Part shown: positions 24,816 through 32,733 of the stretch, piece after piece
How positions within the stretch are numbered: position 1 is the first letter of the stretch
Layout of the letters: every line of letters starts with the position of its first letter
Source: Clostridiales bacterium
Lineage (GTDB): Bacteria > Bacillota > Clostridia > Lachnospirales > Lachnospiraceae
Direction of reading: 5' to 3'
DNA: 33,873 nt
NCBI GenBank assembly: GCA_022778745.1
Contig: JALFSR010000068.1
Location: forward strand, 1 to 33,873
Program-made: the position numbers and the translations under genes
Notes under the pieces: generated by a model
What the model was told of the DNA's origin: nothing
The model's database searches: none
Seen by the model: the letters and a program-made list of their open reading frames with translations, nothing else

Positions 24816-24925
24816 AGGAGCCTATCACATTAAGCTGAACGATACAAGATATAAACGTGCTACTTTTAAAAGCACAGCACTATCTTGAAAGATCATTCTT
24901 ATTATGATATGCTCCTATTATTTTT
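24816..24925. terminator. Nested palindromic element between convergent operons
   Basis: About 100 bases fold as a long interrupted hairpin: AGGAGC (24816-24821) with GCTCCT (24911-24916), neighbouring TATCA/TGATA, CAAGATA (24845-24851) with TATCTTG (24881-24887), and GTGCT (24857-24861) with AGCAC (24876-24880). ATTATTTTTATT follows on the plus strand. It probably terminates the mutS2-kinase operon; a small palindromic repeat element or structured RNA is possible. Confidence 0.5.
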
Positions 24926-24955
24926 ATTGATTAATAATTATAATTTATTATTTGT

Positions 24956-25447
24956 TTACTTCCAATGCAGACGATGTAGCTCTCCAGACAACTGCATATG
25001 AGAAAAATCATTTTGACGCAATGCCTCATAAAGAACGACTGCAACAGAATTAGAAAGATTCAATGAGCGAATATTTTCATTCATCGGAATACGCACACAT
25101 GTCTCTTCATGATCGACAAGAATCTCTTCTGGAATTCCTGCACTTTCTTTTCCAAACATAATAAAACAATCTGGCTCATAGGACACTTCGGTATAAAGCT
25201 GATGTGCTTTTGTCGTCGCCATATAAATCTTTGCCCCAGGATTTTTTTGAAGAAAATCTTCATAATTAGAATATACATGTACATCCAGATTTTGCCAATA
25301 ATCCAATCCTGCTCGTTTTAATGATTTTTCATCCAAACGGAATCCAAGCGGCTCAATCAAATGAAGGCTTGTACCTGTTGCGACACAAGTTCTTCCTATA
25401 TTTCCAGTATTTGCTGGTATTTCTGGTTCATGCAATACGATATTCAT
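24956..25447 (-). CDS. trmL: tRNA (cytidine(34)-2'-O)-methyltransferase TrmL
   Basis: A 163-residue SPOUT-fold methyltransferase that modifies the wobble position of certain leucine tRNAs. N-terminal IVLHEPEIPANTGNIGRTC, central FGKESAGIPEEIL, and C-terminal RIPMNENIRSLNLSNSVAVVLYEALRQ form the knot motifs of the TrmL/YibK group. Size is typical. It is the last gene of a long minus-strand cluster, 5 bases after the aminotransferase gene. The ribosome binding site is modest (AGGAAG about 11 bases upstream). Confidence 0.93.
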   Translation of the reverse strand: MNIVLHEPEIPANTGNIGRTCVATGTSLHLIEPLGFRLDEKSLKRAGLDYWQNLDVHVYSNYEDFLQKNPGAKIYMATTKAHQLYTEVSYEPDCFIMFGKESAGIPEEILVDHEETCVRIPMNENIRSLNLSNSVAVVLYEALRQNDFSHMQLSGELHRLHWK

Positions 25448-25452
25448 AATGT

Positions 25453-26625
25453 TTATGCTTCCTTTCCATGTAAACGATTGACAAATTTCTTTAATCGTTC
25501 AAGTGCTTTCTTTAAATCTTCCATCGAATATGCATAAGAAATTCTTAAATATCCTTCTCCACATGCTCCAAATGCAGAACCTGGAACAACTGCCACTTTT
25601 TCTTCTCTTAACAAACGCTCTGCGAACTCCTCACTCGTCATTCCAAAACGCTTGATACTTGGAAATGCATAAAATGCACCAAATGGCTCAAAACATTCCA
25701 GCCCCATTTCTCTAAATTCATGCATTAAAAATCTTCTTCTCTGATTATAGGACTCTCTCATCTCCTGCACATCAGAATCACCATTGCGCAATGCCTCCAC
25801 TGCTGCATACTGGCTTGTCGTCGGTGCACACATAATCGCAAACTGATGGATTTTTGTCATCTGTTCAATAATTTTCTTTGGTCCTGCTGCATATCCAAGA
25901 CGCCATCCTGTCATTGCAAATGCCTTCGAGAAACCGTTAATTAAAATTGTACGTTCTCTCATACCTGGCAGTGAAGCAATGGAAATATGTCCCTCTTCTT
26001 TATAAGAAAGCTCAGAATAGATCTCATCACTAAGTACATAAATATCGTTCTCAACAATTACTTCTGCAAGTTCCTTCAATTCATGCTCTTCCAAAATCGC
26101 ACCTGTTGGGTTGTTTGGAAATGGAAGCACTAATAATTTTGTCTTATCGGTAATAGCATCTAATAACTGCTGCTTTGTAAGCTTAAATTCATTTTCTTCT
26201 TTTAAATCAATTACAACTGGCGTTCCTCCTGCCATAACACAACATGGAAGATATGACACAAAGCTTGGCTGCGGAATTAATACTTCATCTCCTGGATTTA
26301 ACATTGCACGCATTGCGATATCAATTGCTTCACTTCCTCCAACTGTAATAATTACATCTTTTGGAGAATACTCAACATGAATTTTGCGTTCTAAATAATT
26401 ACAAATTTCTTCACGCAGCTGCATCAAACCAGAATTTGATGTATAAAAGGTGCGTCCTTTTTCTAGTGAATAGATGCCTTCTTCTCGAATATGCCACGGA
26501 GTGTCAAAATCTGGTTCTCCAACACCAAGAGAAATGGCATCTTTCATTTCACTTACAATATCAAAAAATTTACGGATACCTGACGGCTCCAATGCTACGA
26601 TTTTATCTGATAATGGATTTCTCAA
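25453..26625 (-). CDS. Class I/II pyridoxal-phosphate aminotransferase, TTG start
   Basis: A 390-residue aminotransferase of fold type I. The PLP-binding Lys lies in NGFSKAFAMTGWRLGY; other landmarks are PFPNNPTGAIL, SDEIYSELSY and the C-terminal Arg in GEGYLRISYAYS. It resembles aspartate/aromatic aminotransferases (PatA/AspC-like group); the exact substrate cannot be read. The start is TTG 26625, overlapping the stop of the Lrp-family gene by four bases (TTGA) with GGTGA just upstream; the N-terminus MRNPLSDKIVALEPSGIRKF is the expected family start. Pairing with an Lrp/AsnC regulator suggests amino-acid-dependent control. Confidence 0.92.
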   Translation of the reverse strand: MRNPLSDKIVALEPSGIRKFFDIVSEMKDAISLGVGEPDFDTPWHIREEGIYSLEKGRTFYTSNSGLMQLREEICNYLERKIHVEYSPKDVIITVGGSEAIDIAMRAMLNPGDEVLIPQPSFVSYLPCCVMAGGTPVVIDLKEENEFKLTKQQLLDAITDKTKLLVLPFPNNPTGAILEEHELKELAEVIVENDIYVLSDEIYSELSYKEEGHISIASLPGMRERTILINGFSKAFAMTGWRLGYAAGPKKIIEQMTKIHQFAIMCAPTTSQYAAVEALRNGDSDVQEMRESYNQRRRFLMHEFREMGLECFEPFGAFYAFPSIKRFGMTSEEFAERLLREEKVAVVPGSAFGACGEGYLRISYAYSMEDLKKALERLKKFVNRLHGKEA

Positions 26626-27107
26626 GGTGTCACCAACATCCTTTCATCTTTATTATTTTTGGAAGCTAATACTGTTCCGTAATCTTTGTATTTCTTTAAT
26701 ACGAAATGTGTTGCAGTACTTAACACAGCATCAATTGTTGATAATTTTGAAGATACGAACTGAGCTACTTCTTTCATTGTCTTTTCCTGCAAAATAACCG
26801 TAAAGTCATATGCACCTGACATCAAATAGCAGGCACTTACTTCACTATAATTATAGATTCGTTCTGCAATCTTATCAAATCCCATGTCTCTCTGTGGTGT
26901 TACTCGTACTTCAATTAACGCAACGACCTTTTCATTTGATGTGTTATCCCAGTTAATTAATGTATGATAACCACAGATAATGTTTTCTTTCTCCATATCT
27001 GCAATCGCATTTGCAACTGCCACTTCATCTTCTCCAAGCAAAATTGCAAGCTCATGAATATCAATTCGACTATTTTTCTCTATAATCGCTAAAATTTTTT
27101 CTCTCAT
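26622..27107 (-). CDS. Lrp/AsnC family transcriptional regulator
   Basis: A 161-residue feast/famine-type regulator. The N-terminal winged helix (about 1-60; LAIIEKNSRIDIHELAILLGEDEVAVANAI) is followed by a ligand-binding RAM domain (about 70-145; VVALIEVRVTPQRDMGFDKIA, SGAYDFTVILQ). It probably controls the downstream aminotransferase gene in response to an amino acid. The stop overlaps that gene's TTG start. Gap to the upstream gene is 18 bases. Confidence 0.92.
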   Translation of the reverse strand: MREKILAIIEKNSRIDIHELAILLGEDEVAVANAIADMEKENIICGYHTLINWDNTSNEKVVALIEVRVTPQRDMGFDKIAERIYNYSEVSACYLMSGAYDFTVILQEKTMKEVAQFVSSKLSTIDAVLSTATHFVLKKYKDYGTVLASKNNKDERMLVTP

Positions 27108-27125
27108 ACTTACCTCTCATTCTTT

Positions 27126-28103
27126 TTAATAACCAATTATTTTATAAATTTCATCTGGCTGAGGACGGTCTAAATAGCGGCGTTCTTCCCCATTCCATAA
27201 AATCCGCTCATTTTTATCGGTTAATACACCGATTACGGACGCCGCAATGCCTTCTTTTTCTAAGACTCGCACAACTGCATTGCCATCCTCCGCTGCCATA
27301 AGCATGGAGCCGCCAGATAATAACTGATATGGATTTAATCCAAAAAACTCACAGATTTCTACTGTCTGCTGGCGAATCGGAATTTGCTTAAAATCTAATT
27401 CCATTCCAACATTTGCTCCATCTGTCATTTCCCAGAGTGCACCAAGCACTCCTCCTTCTGATACGTTATGCATGGCCATGACACCATGCTGACCGGCGAC
27501 TGCGGCCTCCGGAACTGCTGATAAATATGTTCTCATCCATTTTGCACCATGAATAAAATCATACGTATATCTCATATGCAGCTGTTCTTCCTTTTCTGTT
27601 GCCAGAAAAACTGTCCCCTCAATTCCAGTATATTTTGTCATAATCAAATCCATGCCTGGTTTTGCTTTTTGAGGAGTAAAATAACATTGCTTTCCAGCTC
27701 CAGTCACAGAAAGAATCGGCATCGTCACTGCTTTTGAGACTGTCGTATGACCGCCAGTAATCGTAACATCCAATTCGCTGCATGTCTGTTCTATTTCCTT
27801 CATCCATAGAGCAAGCGCCTGTTCTGACATGGAAACTGGAATGGTAAGACTAATCTGAATCGCCTCCAGTTTTGCACCAGACGCAGCTAAATCATTCAAT
27901 ACACGATAAACAACATATTCTGGTGAATGATGAAACATATGATTTGCCGTCGCCATAGCAAAAGCTCCACCCTCCACTGTTTGGAGTGCAGAGCTATCTA
28001 TACCGATTCCGCTTCCCCGAAGGATTTGGTTCCCTCGGGTGTGAATCGGACGTAATATACTACGTTTTAATACATTATAAGAAGCTTTTCCTATTTGCAT
28101 CAT
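27126..28103 (-). CDS. AIR synthase-related protein (HypE/PurM-like)
   Basis: A 325-residue protein of the PurM/HypE/ThiL/SelD ATP-binding superfamily. An N-terminal AIR-synthase domain (GSGIGIDSSAL, VYRVLNDLAASGAKLEAIQISLTIP, VTITGGHTTVS) is followed by the C-terminal half (GHHxVM-like GQHGVMAMHNVSEGGVLGALWEM and LLSGGSMLMAA). HypE's terminal Cys tail (PRIC) is missing, and no hydrogenase genes are near, so it is not HypE itself. Biochemical role unknown. The start is ATG 28103 or the next ATG; GGAAG lies 8 bases upstream. It lies 4 bases after the VanW-domain gene. Confidence 0.85.
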   Translation of the reverse strand: MMQIGKASYNVLKRSILRPIHTRGNQILRGSGIGIDSSALQTVEGGAFAMATANHMFHHSPEYVVYRVLNDLAASGAKLEAIQISLTIPVSMSEQALALWMKEIEQTCSELDVTITGGHTTVSKAVTMPILSVTGAGKQCYFTPQKAKPGMDLIMTKYTGIEGTVFLATEKEEQLHMRYTYDFIHGAKWMRTYLSAVPEAAVAGQHGVMAMHNVSEGGVLGALWEMTDGANVGMELDFKQIPIRQQTVEICEFFGLNPYQLLSGGSMLMAAEDGNAVVRVLEKEGIAASVIGVLTDKNERILWNGEERRYLDRPQPDEIYKIIGY

Positions 28104-28107
28104 ATTT

Positions 28108-29799
28108 CTATCTTCCTAATTCTTTCATTTTTTGTGCAACTGCTGCTTCATGCTGCGCAATCTTTTGTGGACTCCAATCTAAAGGAGGTTCTGGCCCAAC
28201 TACTTCTCCATCTACATAAGTAAGGTAAACACTCAGCACTCTTGGCTTTGCCGTACCTGGTGCTGGATCTTTGATCGAAACGAGCGTATCTCTTGGAATA
28301 TAAATGATACCACTGCTGTAGCGGTATTTGTTCAATCCACCAATTTTTGTGCGTTCTACAAGCTGTCCATCTACATATACATTTTTATAAAGCTCTGCCT
28401 GTACTTGAGGATGACAATTGACTGCAACACGATGCTTTTCCTGTGGATAGCCCCATCCCATCTTCATAGATGGATCAATACGAATATCGAAAAATGGTGC
28501 ATTTGCTTCTGGGAAACTATATTCTAATACGTTCGAGACATATTCCACTTTACGATTTGCTGGTCTTGTCTCTGTTCCATAAATATTAACTGTAATTGTA
28601 TTTCCATTGCGGTACGATTCAATATAAATCGGATGATCTGTATTATTTTTAAACTTAAAATCACTTCCAGAAGCATAGTCAACCGTCGCATCTTTTGCTG
28701 GATCTACATAATCAACAAGCATTGAATGATTTCTTCGATATACAACTTCTAATTCTGCTGCCAATACAGCATCATATAATGTCGTTGTTGTCTGACAAAT
28801 ACCACCACCAATTCCATCTACAACTTGTCCGTTTGCGTAAGTTCCCGCTGTCTTATAACCATTTTCTGCGGTTACATCCCCAAACATCGCCAATGTCGAG
28901 ATCTCTTCCCCTGGCATAAATACATGACCATTCATATTTTTTGCACTGATCTCAATATTCGTACAGCGGTTTGTTTCACTGTAAGCGGTGCTGAACTTTG
29001 TCGTACAGCTTCCAAGTGGTTTTTCTGAGAAATGTGAAAATGTATCAACTGCAAACTGTGGCTGCGTCTCTGTAACAGTTGCCTCTACTTTAATCTCATC
29101 TATCTTTGTGAAATCCTTCAGCGGATTTAATAATCCTTCTTTTATTTCATCAACATTAAATGCAATTCCAACTTTACCTTCTGTCACTTGAAATGCACCG
29201 TTTGTACGTGTCACACTTGGCTCTGTCACAGGAACACTACATGCATCTACAAGGCTCTGTGCATAATTTGCAATCGCTTCCTCACTGACATTTAACTGAA
29301 TATCCAAACAAACGGGATTCGTCTTTAAATCAACTTGGTTTTTATAACGCTGAACAAAACTTCCCTTTGTCATATGACTGAATGCTTCGTCTGTCACTCC
29401 AGTATTGGCCCATGTAATTCCTAAATCTTTTGGCACTGTTTTGTATTGTTTACCATTCATATTGACTGTGATTTTTCGGTTCAGCAATGCCTCGGCTTTT
29501 TTGTTTACTTCTTGCTTCGCATCTTTGACTGTCTTCTGACTCAAATCAATTCCGCCAATCGAAATTCCATCTGGAATCACCCAACTATCTTCCCACTGAA
29601 TCTGCATTTCTTCTTCTGGTACCTTTTCTTCTGTCTTTGCAACATCTTCTTCTAATGCTTTTTCATCTAATTTCTCAATACTAACGGTATCTTTCTCTGG
29701 TTCTTTTGTATCTTCCTTAGAAGCATATGCCACACTGCTAACAATCATCACTGCTCCAATTATGCCAATTAGCCACCTCTTCCACTGATCTTTTCTCAT
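28108..29799 (-). CDS. VanW-domain exported protein
   Basis: A 563-residue secreted or membrane-tethered protein. N-terminal signal/anchor helix about 10-27, an acidic linker (about 28-70), a peptidoglycan-binding-like repeat region as in YoaR (about 75-250; GISIGGIDLSQKTVKDAKQ), and a VanW domain (about 257-412; MPGEEISTLAMFG, VVDGIGGGICQTTTTLYDAVL, RRNHSMLVDY). The last 150 residues are beta-rich. VanW-domain proteins are often near cell-wall genes; their activity is not established. The ribosome binding site is weak (AGAAG) and a hairpin lies upstream. The long Asp/Glu linker is compatible with surface location. Confidence 0.9.
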   Translation of the reverse strand: MRKDQWKRWLIGIIGAVMIVSSVAYASKEDTKEPEKDTVSIEKLDEKALEEDVAKTEEKVPEEEMQIQWEDSWVIPDGISIGGIDLSQKTVKDAKQEVNKKAEALLNRKITVNMNGKQYKTVPKDLGITWANTGVTDEAFSHMTKGSFVQRYKNQVDLKTNPVCLDIQLNVSEEAIANYAQSLVDACSVPVTEPSVTRTNGAFQVTEGKVGIAFNVDEIKEGLLNPLKDFTKIDEIKVEATVTETQPQFAVDTFSHFSEKPLGSCTTKFSTAYSETNRCTNIEISAKNMNGHVFMPGEEISTLAMFGDVTAENGYKTAGTYANGQVVDGIGGGICQTTTTLYDAVLAAELEVVYRRNHSMLVDYVDPAKDATVDYASGSDFKFKNNTDHPIYIESYRNGNTITVNIYGTETRPANRKVEYVSNVLEYSFPEANAPFFDIRIDPSMKMGWGYPQEKHRVAVNCHPQVQAELYKNVYVDGQLVERTKIGGLNKYRYSSGIIYIPRDTLVSIKDPAPGTAKPRVLSVYLTYVDGEVVGPEPPLDWSPQKIAQHEAAVAQKMKELGR

Positions 29800-29810
29800 A
29801 AACTTCTAAC

Positions 29811-29853
29811 AGGCACAAAAATCCACACCCTTTCGGTAATGGAAGGAGTGCCT
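29811..29853 (-). promoter_or_regulatory. Hairpin before the VanW-domain gene
   Basis: AGGCAC (29811-29816) and GTGCCT (29848-29853) pair, with inner complementarity between CAC-CCTT and AAGG-GTG words. It lies between the small membrane peptide gene and the VanW-domain gene. There is no T-run on the minus side, so a leader structure or processing site is more likely than a terminator. Confidence 0.4.
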
Positions 29854-29905
29854 CCTCCTTTCTTAGATTTAACAGAATGGACTTTGTCTGCAGTCGGAAA
29901 TCGAT

Positions 29906-30010
29906 TTACATAAATGCCATCACAGTAGGAACTACCATACTAATTACGAGTATAACAGCTATCACTGCTACCACTTTTTTTCTTGTCTTTGTATTATTAA
30001 AATTAAACAT
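29906..30010 (-). CDS. Small single-pass membrane peptide (34 aa)
   Basis: A 34-residue protein beginning MFNFNNTKTRKK and continuing as one hydrophobic helix (VVAVIAVILVISMVVPTVMA, residues 13-32). The start ATG at 30010 has AAGGAGG 9 bases upstream, one of the better ribosome binding sites in the cluster, and overlaps the TAA of the exonuclease gene. The positive N-terminus suggests the short tail is cytoplasmic. It is too short for usual length cut-offs. No named family recognised. Role unknown; position between an exonuclease and an exported VanW-domain protein gives little guidance. Confidence 0.75.
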   Translation of the reverse strand: MFNFNNTKTRKKVVAVIAVILVISMVVPTVMAFM

Positions 30011-30776
30011 CAGTAAAATCCTCCTTTATTCTCTTCCAACTTTTTTGTTCTTGACGTAGTTTTCCATATTGCTGAATCCATTGATCGGTTAGCCGGGATG
30101 CTTCCGCCCTTGTAAGCCGTTCAATATTGATTGTATGTTTTATTCTATTACATTTTACAAGATCATTCAAGTACTCTTTTTGATGTTTTGTAAGTAATTG
30201 CTGTTTTTTTATCAAAAAAATCAGCGCACTCGGCGTGAATGCATCTTTATTTTGCTCTGCATACCTTGCTTTTAAGCATTCAAAAATCGCGGCGGCAGCT
30301 CTTGCATCGCTAAGTGCTCGATGATGATGTTCCATCGGTATCTTAAAAAATTTACAGACTGAATCTAATGTTTTATGTTCTAATTCACTGCAAAATAATC
30401 GGGCAAGTTTTAACGTATCAATTCCCGTCCTCTCATAACGATATCCTGCCCTCACTGCGGCATATTTTAAAAATCGGTAATCAAACATAATATTATGAGC
30501 CACTAACGGAAGATTTCGCTCAAATTCTAAAAATTCTGGCAGTACATCTTCTATATACGGTGCATTTGCTGTCATCTCATTTGTAATTGTGGTCAATTCT
30601 TCTATTCGCGGTTCAATCACACATCCCGGCTGGATTAATTTGGAGAATACCCCTGTTTCTTTTCCATTTTCTATACGAACTGCCCCAATTTCAATAATTT
30701 TATCTTTTTTTGGATTTAATCCGCTCATCTCTAAATCAATGGCGATATAGGACTGCACTATATTTGACTGTTCCAT
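30003..30776 (-). CDS. DEDDh 3'-5' exonuclease (DnaQ-like)
   Basis: A 257-residue protein with a DnaQ-type exonuclease domain (about 8-175). The acidic residues appear in IAIDLEMSGL (Asp-x-Glu), VAHNIMFDYRFL (Asp) and HHRALSDARAAAAIF (His and Asp), so catalysis should be intact. It resembles the exonuclease domain of DNA polymerase III epsilon/PolC as a free-standing protein. The Lys/Arg-rich C-terminal part (about 180-257) is not recognised. GGGAGC lies about 8 bases before the ATG. Likely function is DNA or RNA 3' trimming; the substrate is unknown. It overlaps the start of the small membrane peptide gene by 8 bases. Confidence 0.9.
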   Translation of the reverse strand: MEQSNIVQSYIAIDLEMSGLNPKKDKIIEIGAVRIENGKETGVFSKLIQPGCVIEPRIEELTTITNEMTANAPYIEDVLPEFLEFERNLPLVAHNIMFDYRFLKYAAVRAGYRYERTGIDTLKLARLFCSELEHKTLDSVCKFFKIPMEHHHRALSDARAAAAIFECLKARYAEQNKDAFTPSALIFLIKKQQLLTKHQKEYLNDLVKCNRIKHTINIERLTRAEASRLTDQWIQQYGKLRQEQKSWKRIKEDFTDV

Positions 30777-30809
30777 TTTTAACAGCTCCCTTCATGAATC
30801 ATATCGTTT

Positions 30810-32573
30810 TTATTCGCACTTCTTCTCGCTCATCTCTTCATTCAATAAAATGACGGATGCATTATTGGTCAATGGATCTCTATTTTTATAATCAAATATT
30901 GCCCACGTCTGCTGTTTTACAAATTTCTTTTGCTTTTTCCATATGAATGGATCAAAATCGAACACTTCGAGCTGTGTCATATGTTCGAGCTGTCTGCTGT
31001 TATATGCCTCGTATCCATTCAGCCAGCGGTGCTGTTTTGCTTCCTGCTGATAAAATGTTTTAATCTGCTCCCAATACGATGACAGATCATTGGAAAATGC
31101 CAGACGTTTTTTTGCCTTCTCTCGTGCATTATAATCATACGTAAGCAAATTGTTATATGCATTTTCATCCTGATTATCCACTTCCATCGCAAATGCCTTT
31201 AGATGATCATAACGTGTCATTCGGCTATGATTCACAGAAAACAAATTATTTCGCTCATAATAATTGGCAAGTGCTTCATATAGTGCAAATGCTGTTTCAA
31301 ATTTTGTCTCTAAATATGCCATTGTCATCGCAAACTGACCGCTGTTATAATACACTTCCAGCACTTCTTCAATTCGTTTTAATTGTAATACGTCAGCATA
31401 AGAGAGCCATTTTGTAAACAATACTTCATATGGAGGATATTCACTGTAATGAATACCATATTGTTCTGCCTGCTCGTGCATCGGAGAACCTTTTAATACT
31501 TTCAAAAATCCCATTTGAAGCTGCTCTGGCTCTAGCGCATAAACATCATTAAATGAACGGCCAAAGCTTTCATAATCTTCATATGGCAGCCCTGCAATTA
31601 AATCCAAATGCTGATGAATATTATGAAATGTATTGATTGTTCGTACAACATTGCAAATTTGCTCAAACGATGCATGACGGCAAATTGCCTTCGCCGTCTG
31701 TGGGTTTGTCGTCTGTACTCCAATTTCAAGCTGAATCAATCCTGGACGCATTTTCTTTAATACAGCAACTTCTTCTTCTTTAATTAAATCTACAGATACT
31801 TCAAAATGAAAATTTGTCACTCCATTATCATGTTCCAATAAATAATTCCAAATTTCCAATCCATGCGAACGTTTTGCGTTAAATGTTCGGTCAACAAGCT
31901 TCACTTGTGCCACTCTCTGGCTCAAAAATACATCCAATTCTCGCTTGACAACGGCTAAATCACGGAACCGTACCTGCCTATCGACAGAAGAAAGACAGTA
32001 ACTACACCGAAATGGGCATCCACGGCTCGTCTCATAATAAATAACCCGATTTTCCCATTTTTGAAAATCATCATATAAAAATGGCACCTCGGATAAATCC
32101 ATAATCGGCTCTTGTTCATTAATACAAATCTGATTGCTCTCATTTCGGTAAATAATCCCTCGTATCTGCTCTTTTGTCGGATGTCCAAACAAATAGTAAT
32201 CTAGTACATGAGAAAAAATACGTTCTCCTTCTCCAAACATAATTCCAGATACTTCTGGCATTTGTTTTAATAATGATACACCATCAAACGATACTTCTGG
32301 ACCGCCTAGCCAAATCGGTACGTTTGGCAATACTTGATGAATATCTCGAATGACTCGCTTCACCATAGTAATATTCCATATATAGCAAGAAAATCCAATC
32401 ACATCTGGCTTTCTCTTATAAATATCTTGTAGAATAAATTCTGGCAAATGATTAATCGTATATTCTGCCAAGTCTACATGATCTCCCCGTTTTCCAACAT
32501 ATGCCTTTAAACTGTAAATCGCAGGATTGCTATGAATATATTTTGCATTTATTGCAGCTAATAAAAACTTCAT
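30810..32573 (-). CDS. B12-binding-domain radical SAM protein (DUF4080 type)
   Basis: A 587-residue protein. The N-terminal cobalamin-binding-like domain (about 1-140; INAKYIHSNPAIYSLKAY, VIGFSCYIWN, WLGGPEVSF) lacks the DxHxxG base-binding motif. A radical SAM core follows with Cys-x3-Cys-x2-Cys in SRGCPFRCSYC (about 185-195), then DLIAGLPYEDYESF, and a C-terminal DUF4080-like helical domain. It is widespread in clostridia; the reaction is unknown. The ATG at 32573 agrees with the family N-terminus, but no Shine-Dalgarno lies just upstream; the nearest GGTGG is about 20 bases away. Confidence 0.9.
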   Translation of the reverse strand: MKFLLAAINAKYIHSNPAIYSLKAYVGKRGDHVDLAEYTINHLPEFILQDIYKRKPDVIGFSCYIWNITMVKRVIRDIHQVLPNVPIWLGGPEVSFDGVSLLKQMPEVSGIMFGEGERIFSHVLDYYLFGHPTKEQIRGIIYRNESNQICINEQEPIMDLSEVPFLYDDFQKWENRVIYYETSRGCPFRCSYCLSSVDRQVRFRDLAVVKRELDVFLSQRVAQVKLVDRTFNAKRSHGLEIWNYLLEHDNGVTNFHFEVSVDLIKEEEVAVLKKMRPGLIQLEIGVQTTNPQTAKAICRHASFEQICNVVRTINTFHNIHQHLDLIAGLPYEDYESFGRSFNDVYALEPEQLQMGFLKVLKGSPMHEQAEQYGIHYSEYPPYEVLFTKWLSYADVLQLKRIEEVLEVYYNSGQFAMTMAYLETKFETAFALYEALANYYERNNLFSVNHSRMTRYDHLKAFAMEVDNQDENAYNNLLTYDYNAREKAKKRLAFSNDLSSYWEQIKTFYQQEAKQHRWLNGYEAYNSRQLEHMTQLEVFDFDPFIWKKQKKFVKQQTWAIFDYKNRDPLTNNASVILLNEEMSEKKCE

Positions 32574-32640
32574 AAATTTTATATCGACTCAGCCACCGGA
32601 CTGCACCCTTGCAGAGCCTGACTCCTTTTTCTTTCTTAAC

Positions 32641-32668
32641 AAAAAGGATGCACTTTATTCATGCATCC
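32641..32668 (-). terminator. Intrinsic terminator upstream of the radical SAM gene
   Basis: GGATGCA (32646-32652) pairs with TGCATCC (32662-32668), and on the minus strand TTTTT follows. It would stop transcription coming from the IS remnant. On the plus strand CTTTT follows, so it could act both ways. It also lies just downstream of a candidate promoter, which would make it an early attenuator. Confidence 0.65.
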
Positions 32669-32684
32669 CTTTTGCTACTATTTT

Positions 32685-32713
32685 ATTTTACATCATTTTT
32701 CTCTATTTTACAA
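32685..32713 (-). promoter_or_regulatory. Candidate promoter of the radical SAM cluster
   Basis: On the minus strand TTGTAA (32708-32713) and TAAAAT (32685-32690) are 17 bases apart. It points toward the radical SAM gene, but the terminator hairpin at 32641-32668 begins only about 10 bases after the expected start. Confidence 0.4.
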
Positions 32714-32733
32714 TCCCTAGATTTTTATTGGAC

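Noticed and set aside
32574..32640. Cobalamin riboswitch before the B12-domain radical SAM gene
   Set aside because: Only the short word AGTCAGG resembles part of a B12 box; the conserved core and the expected leader length are absent.
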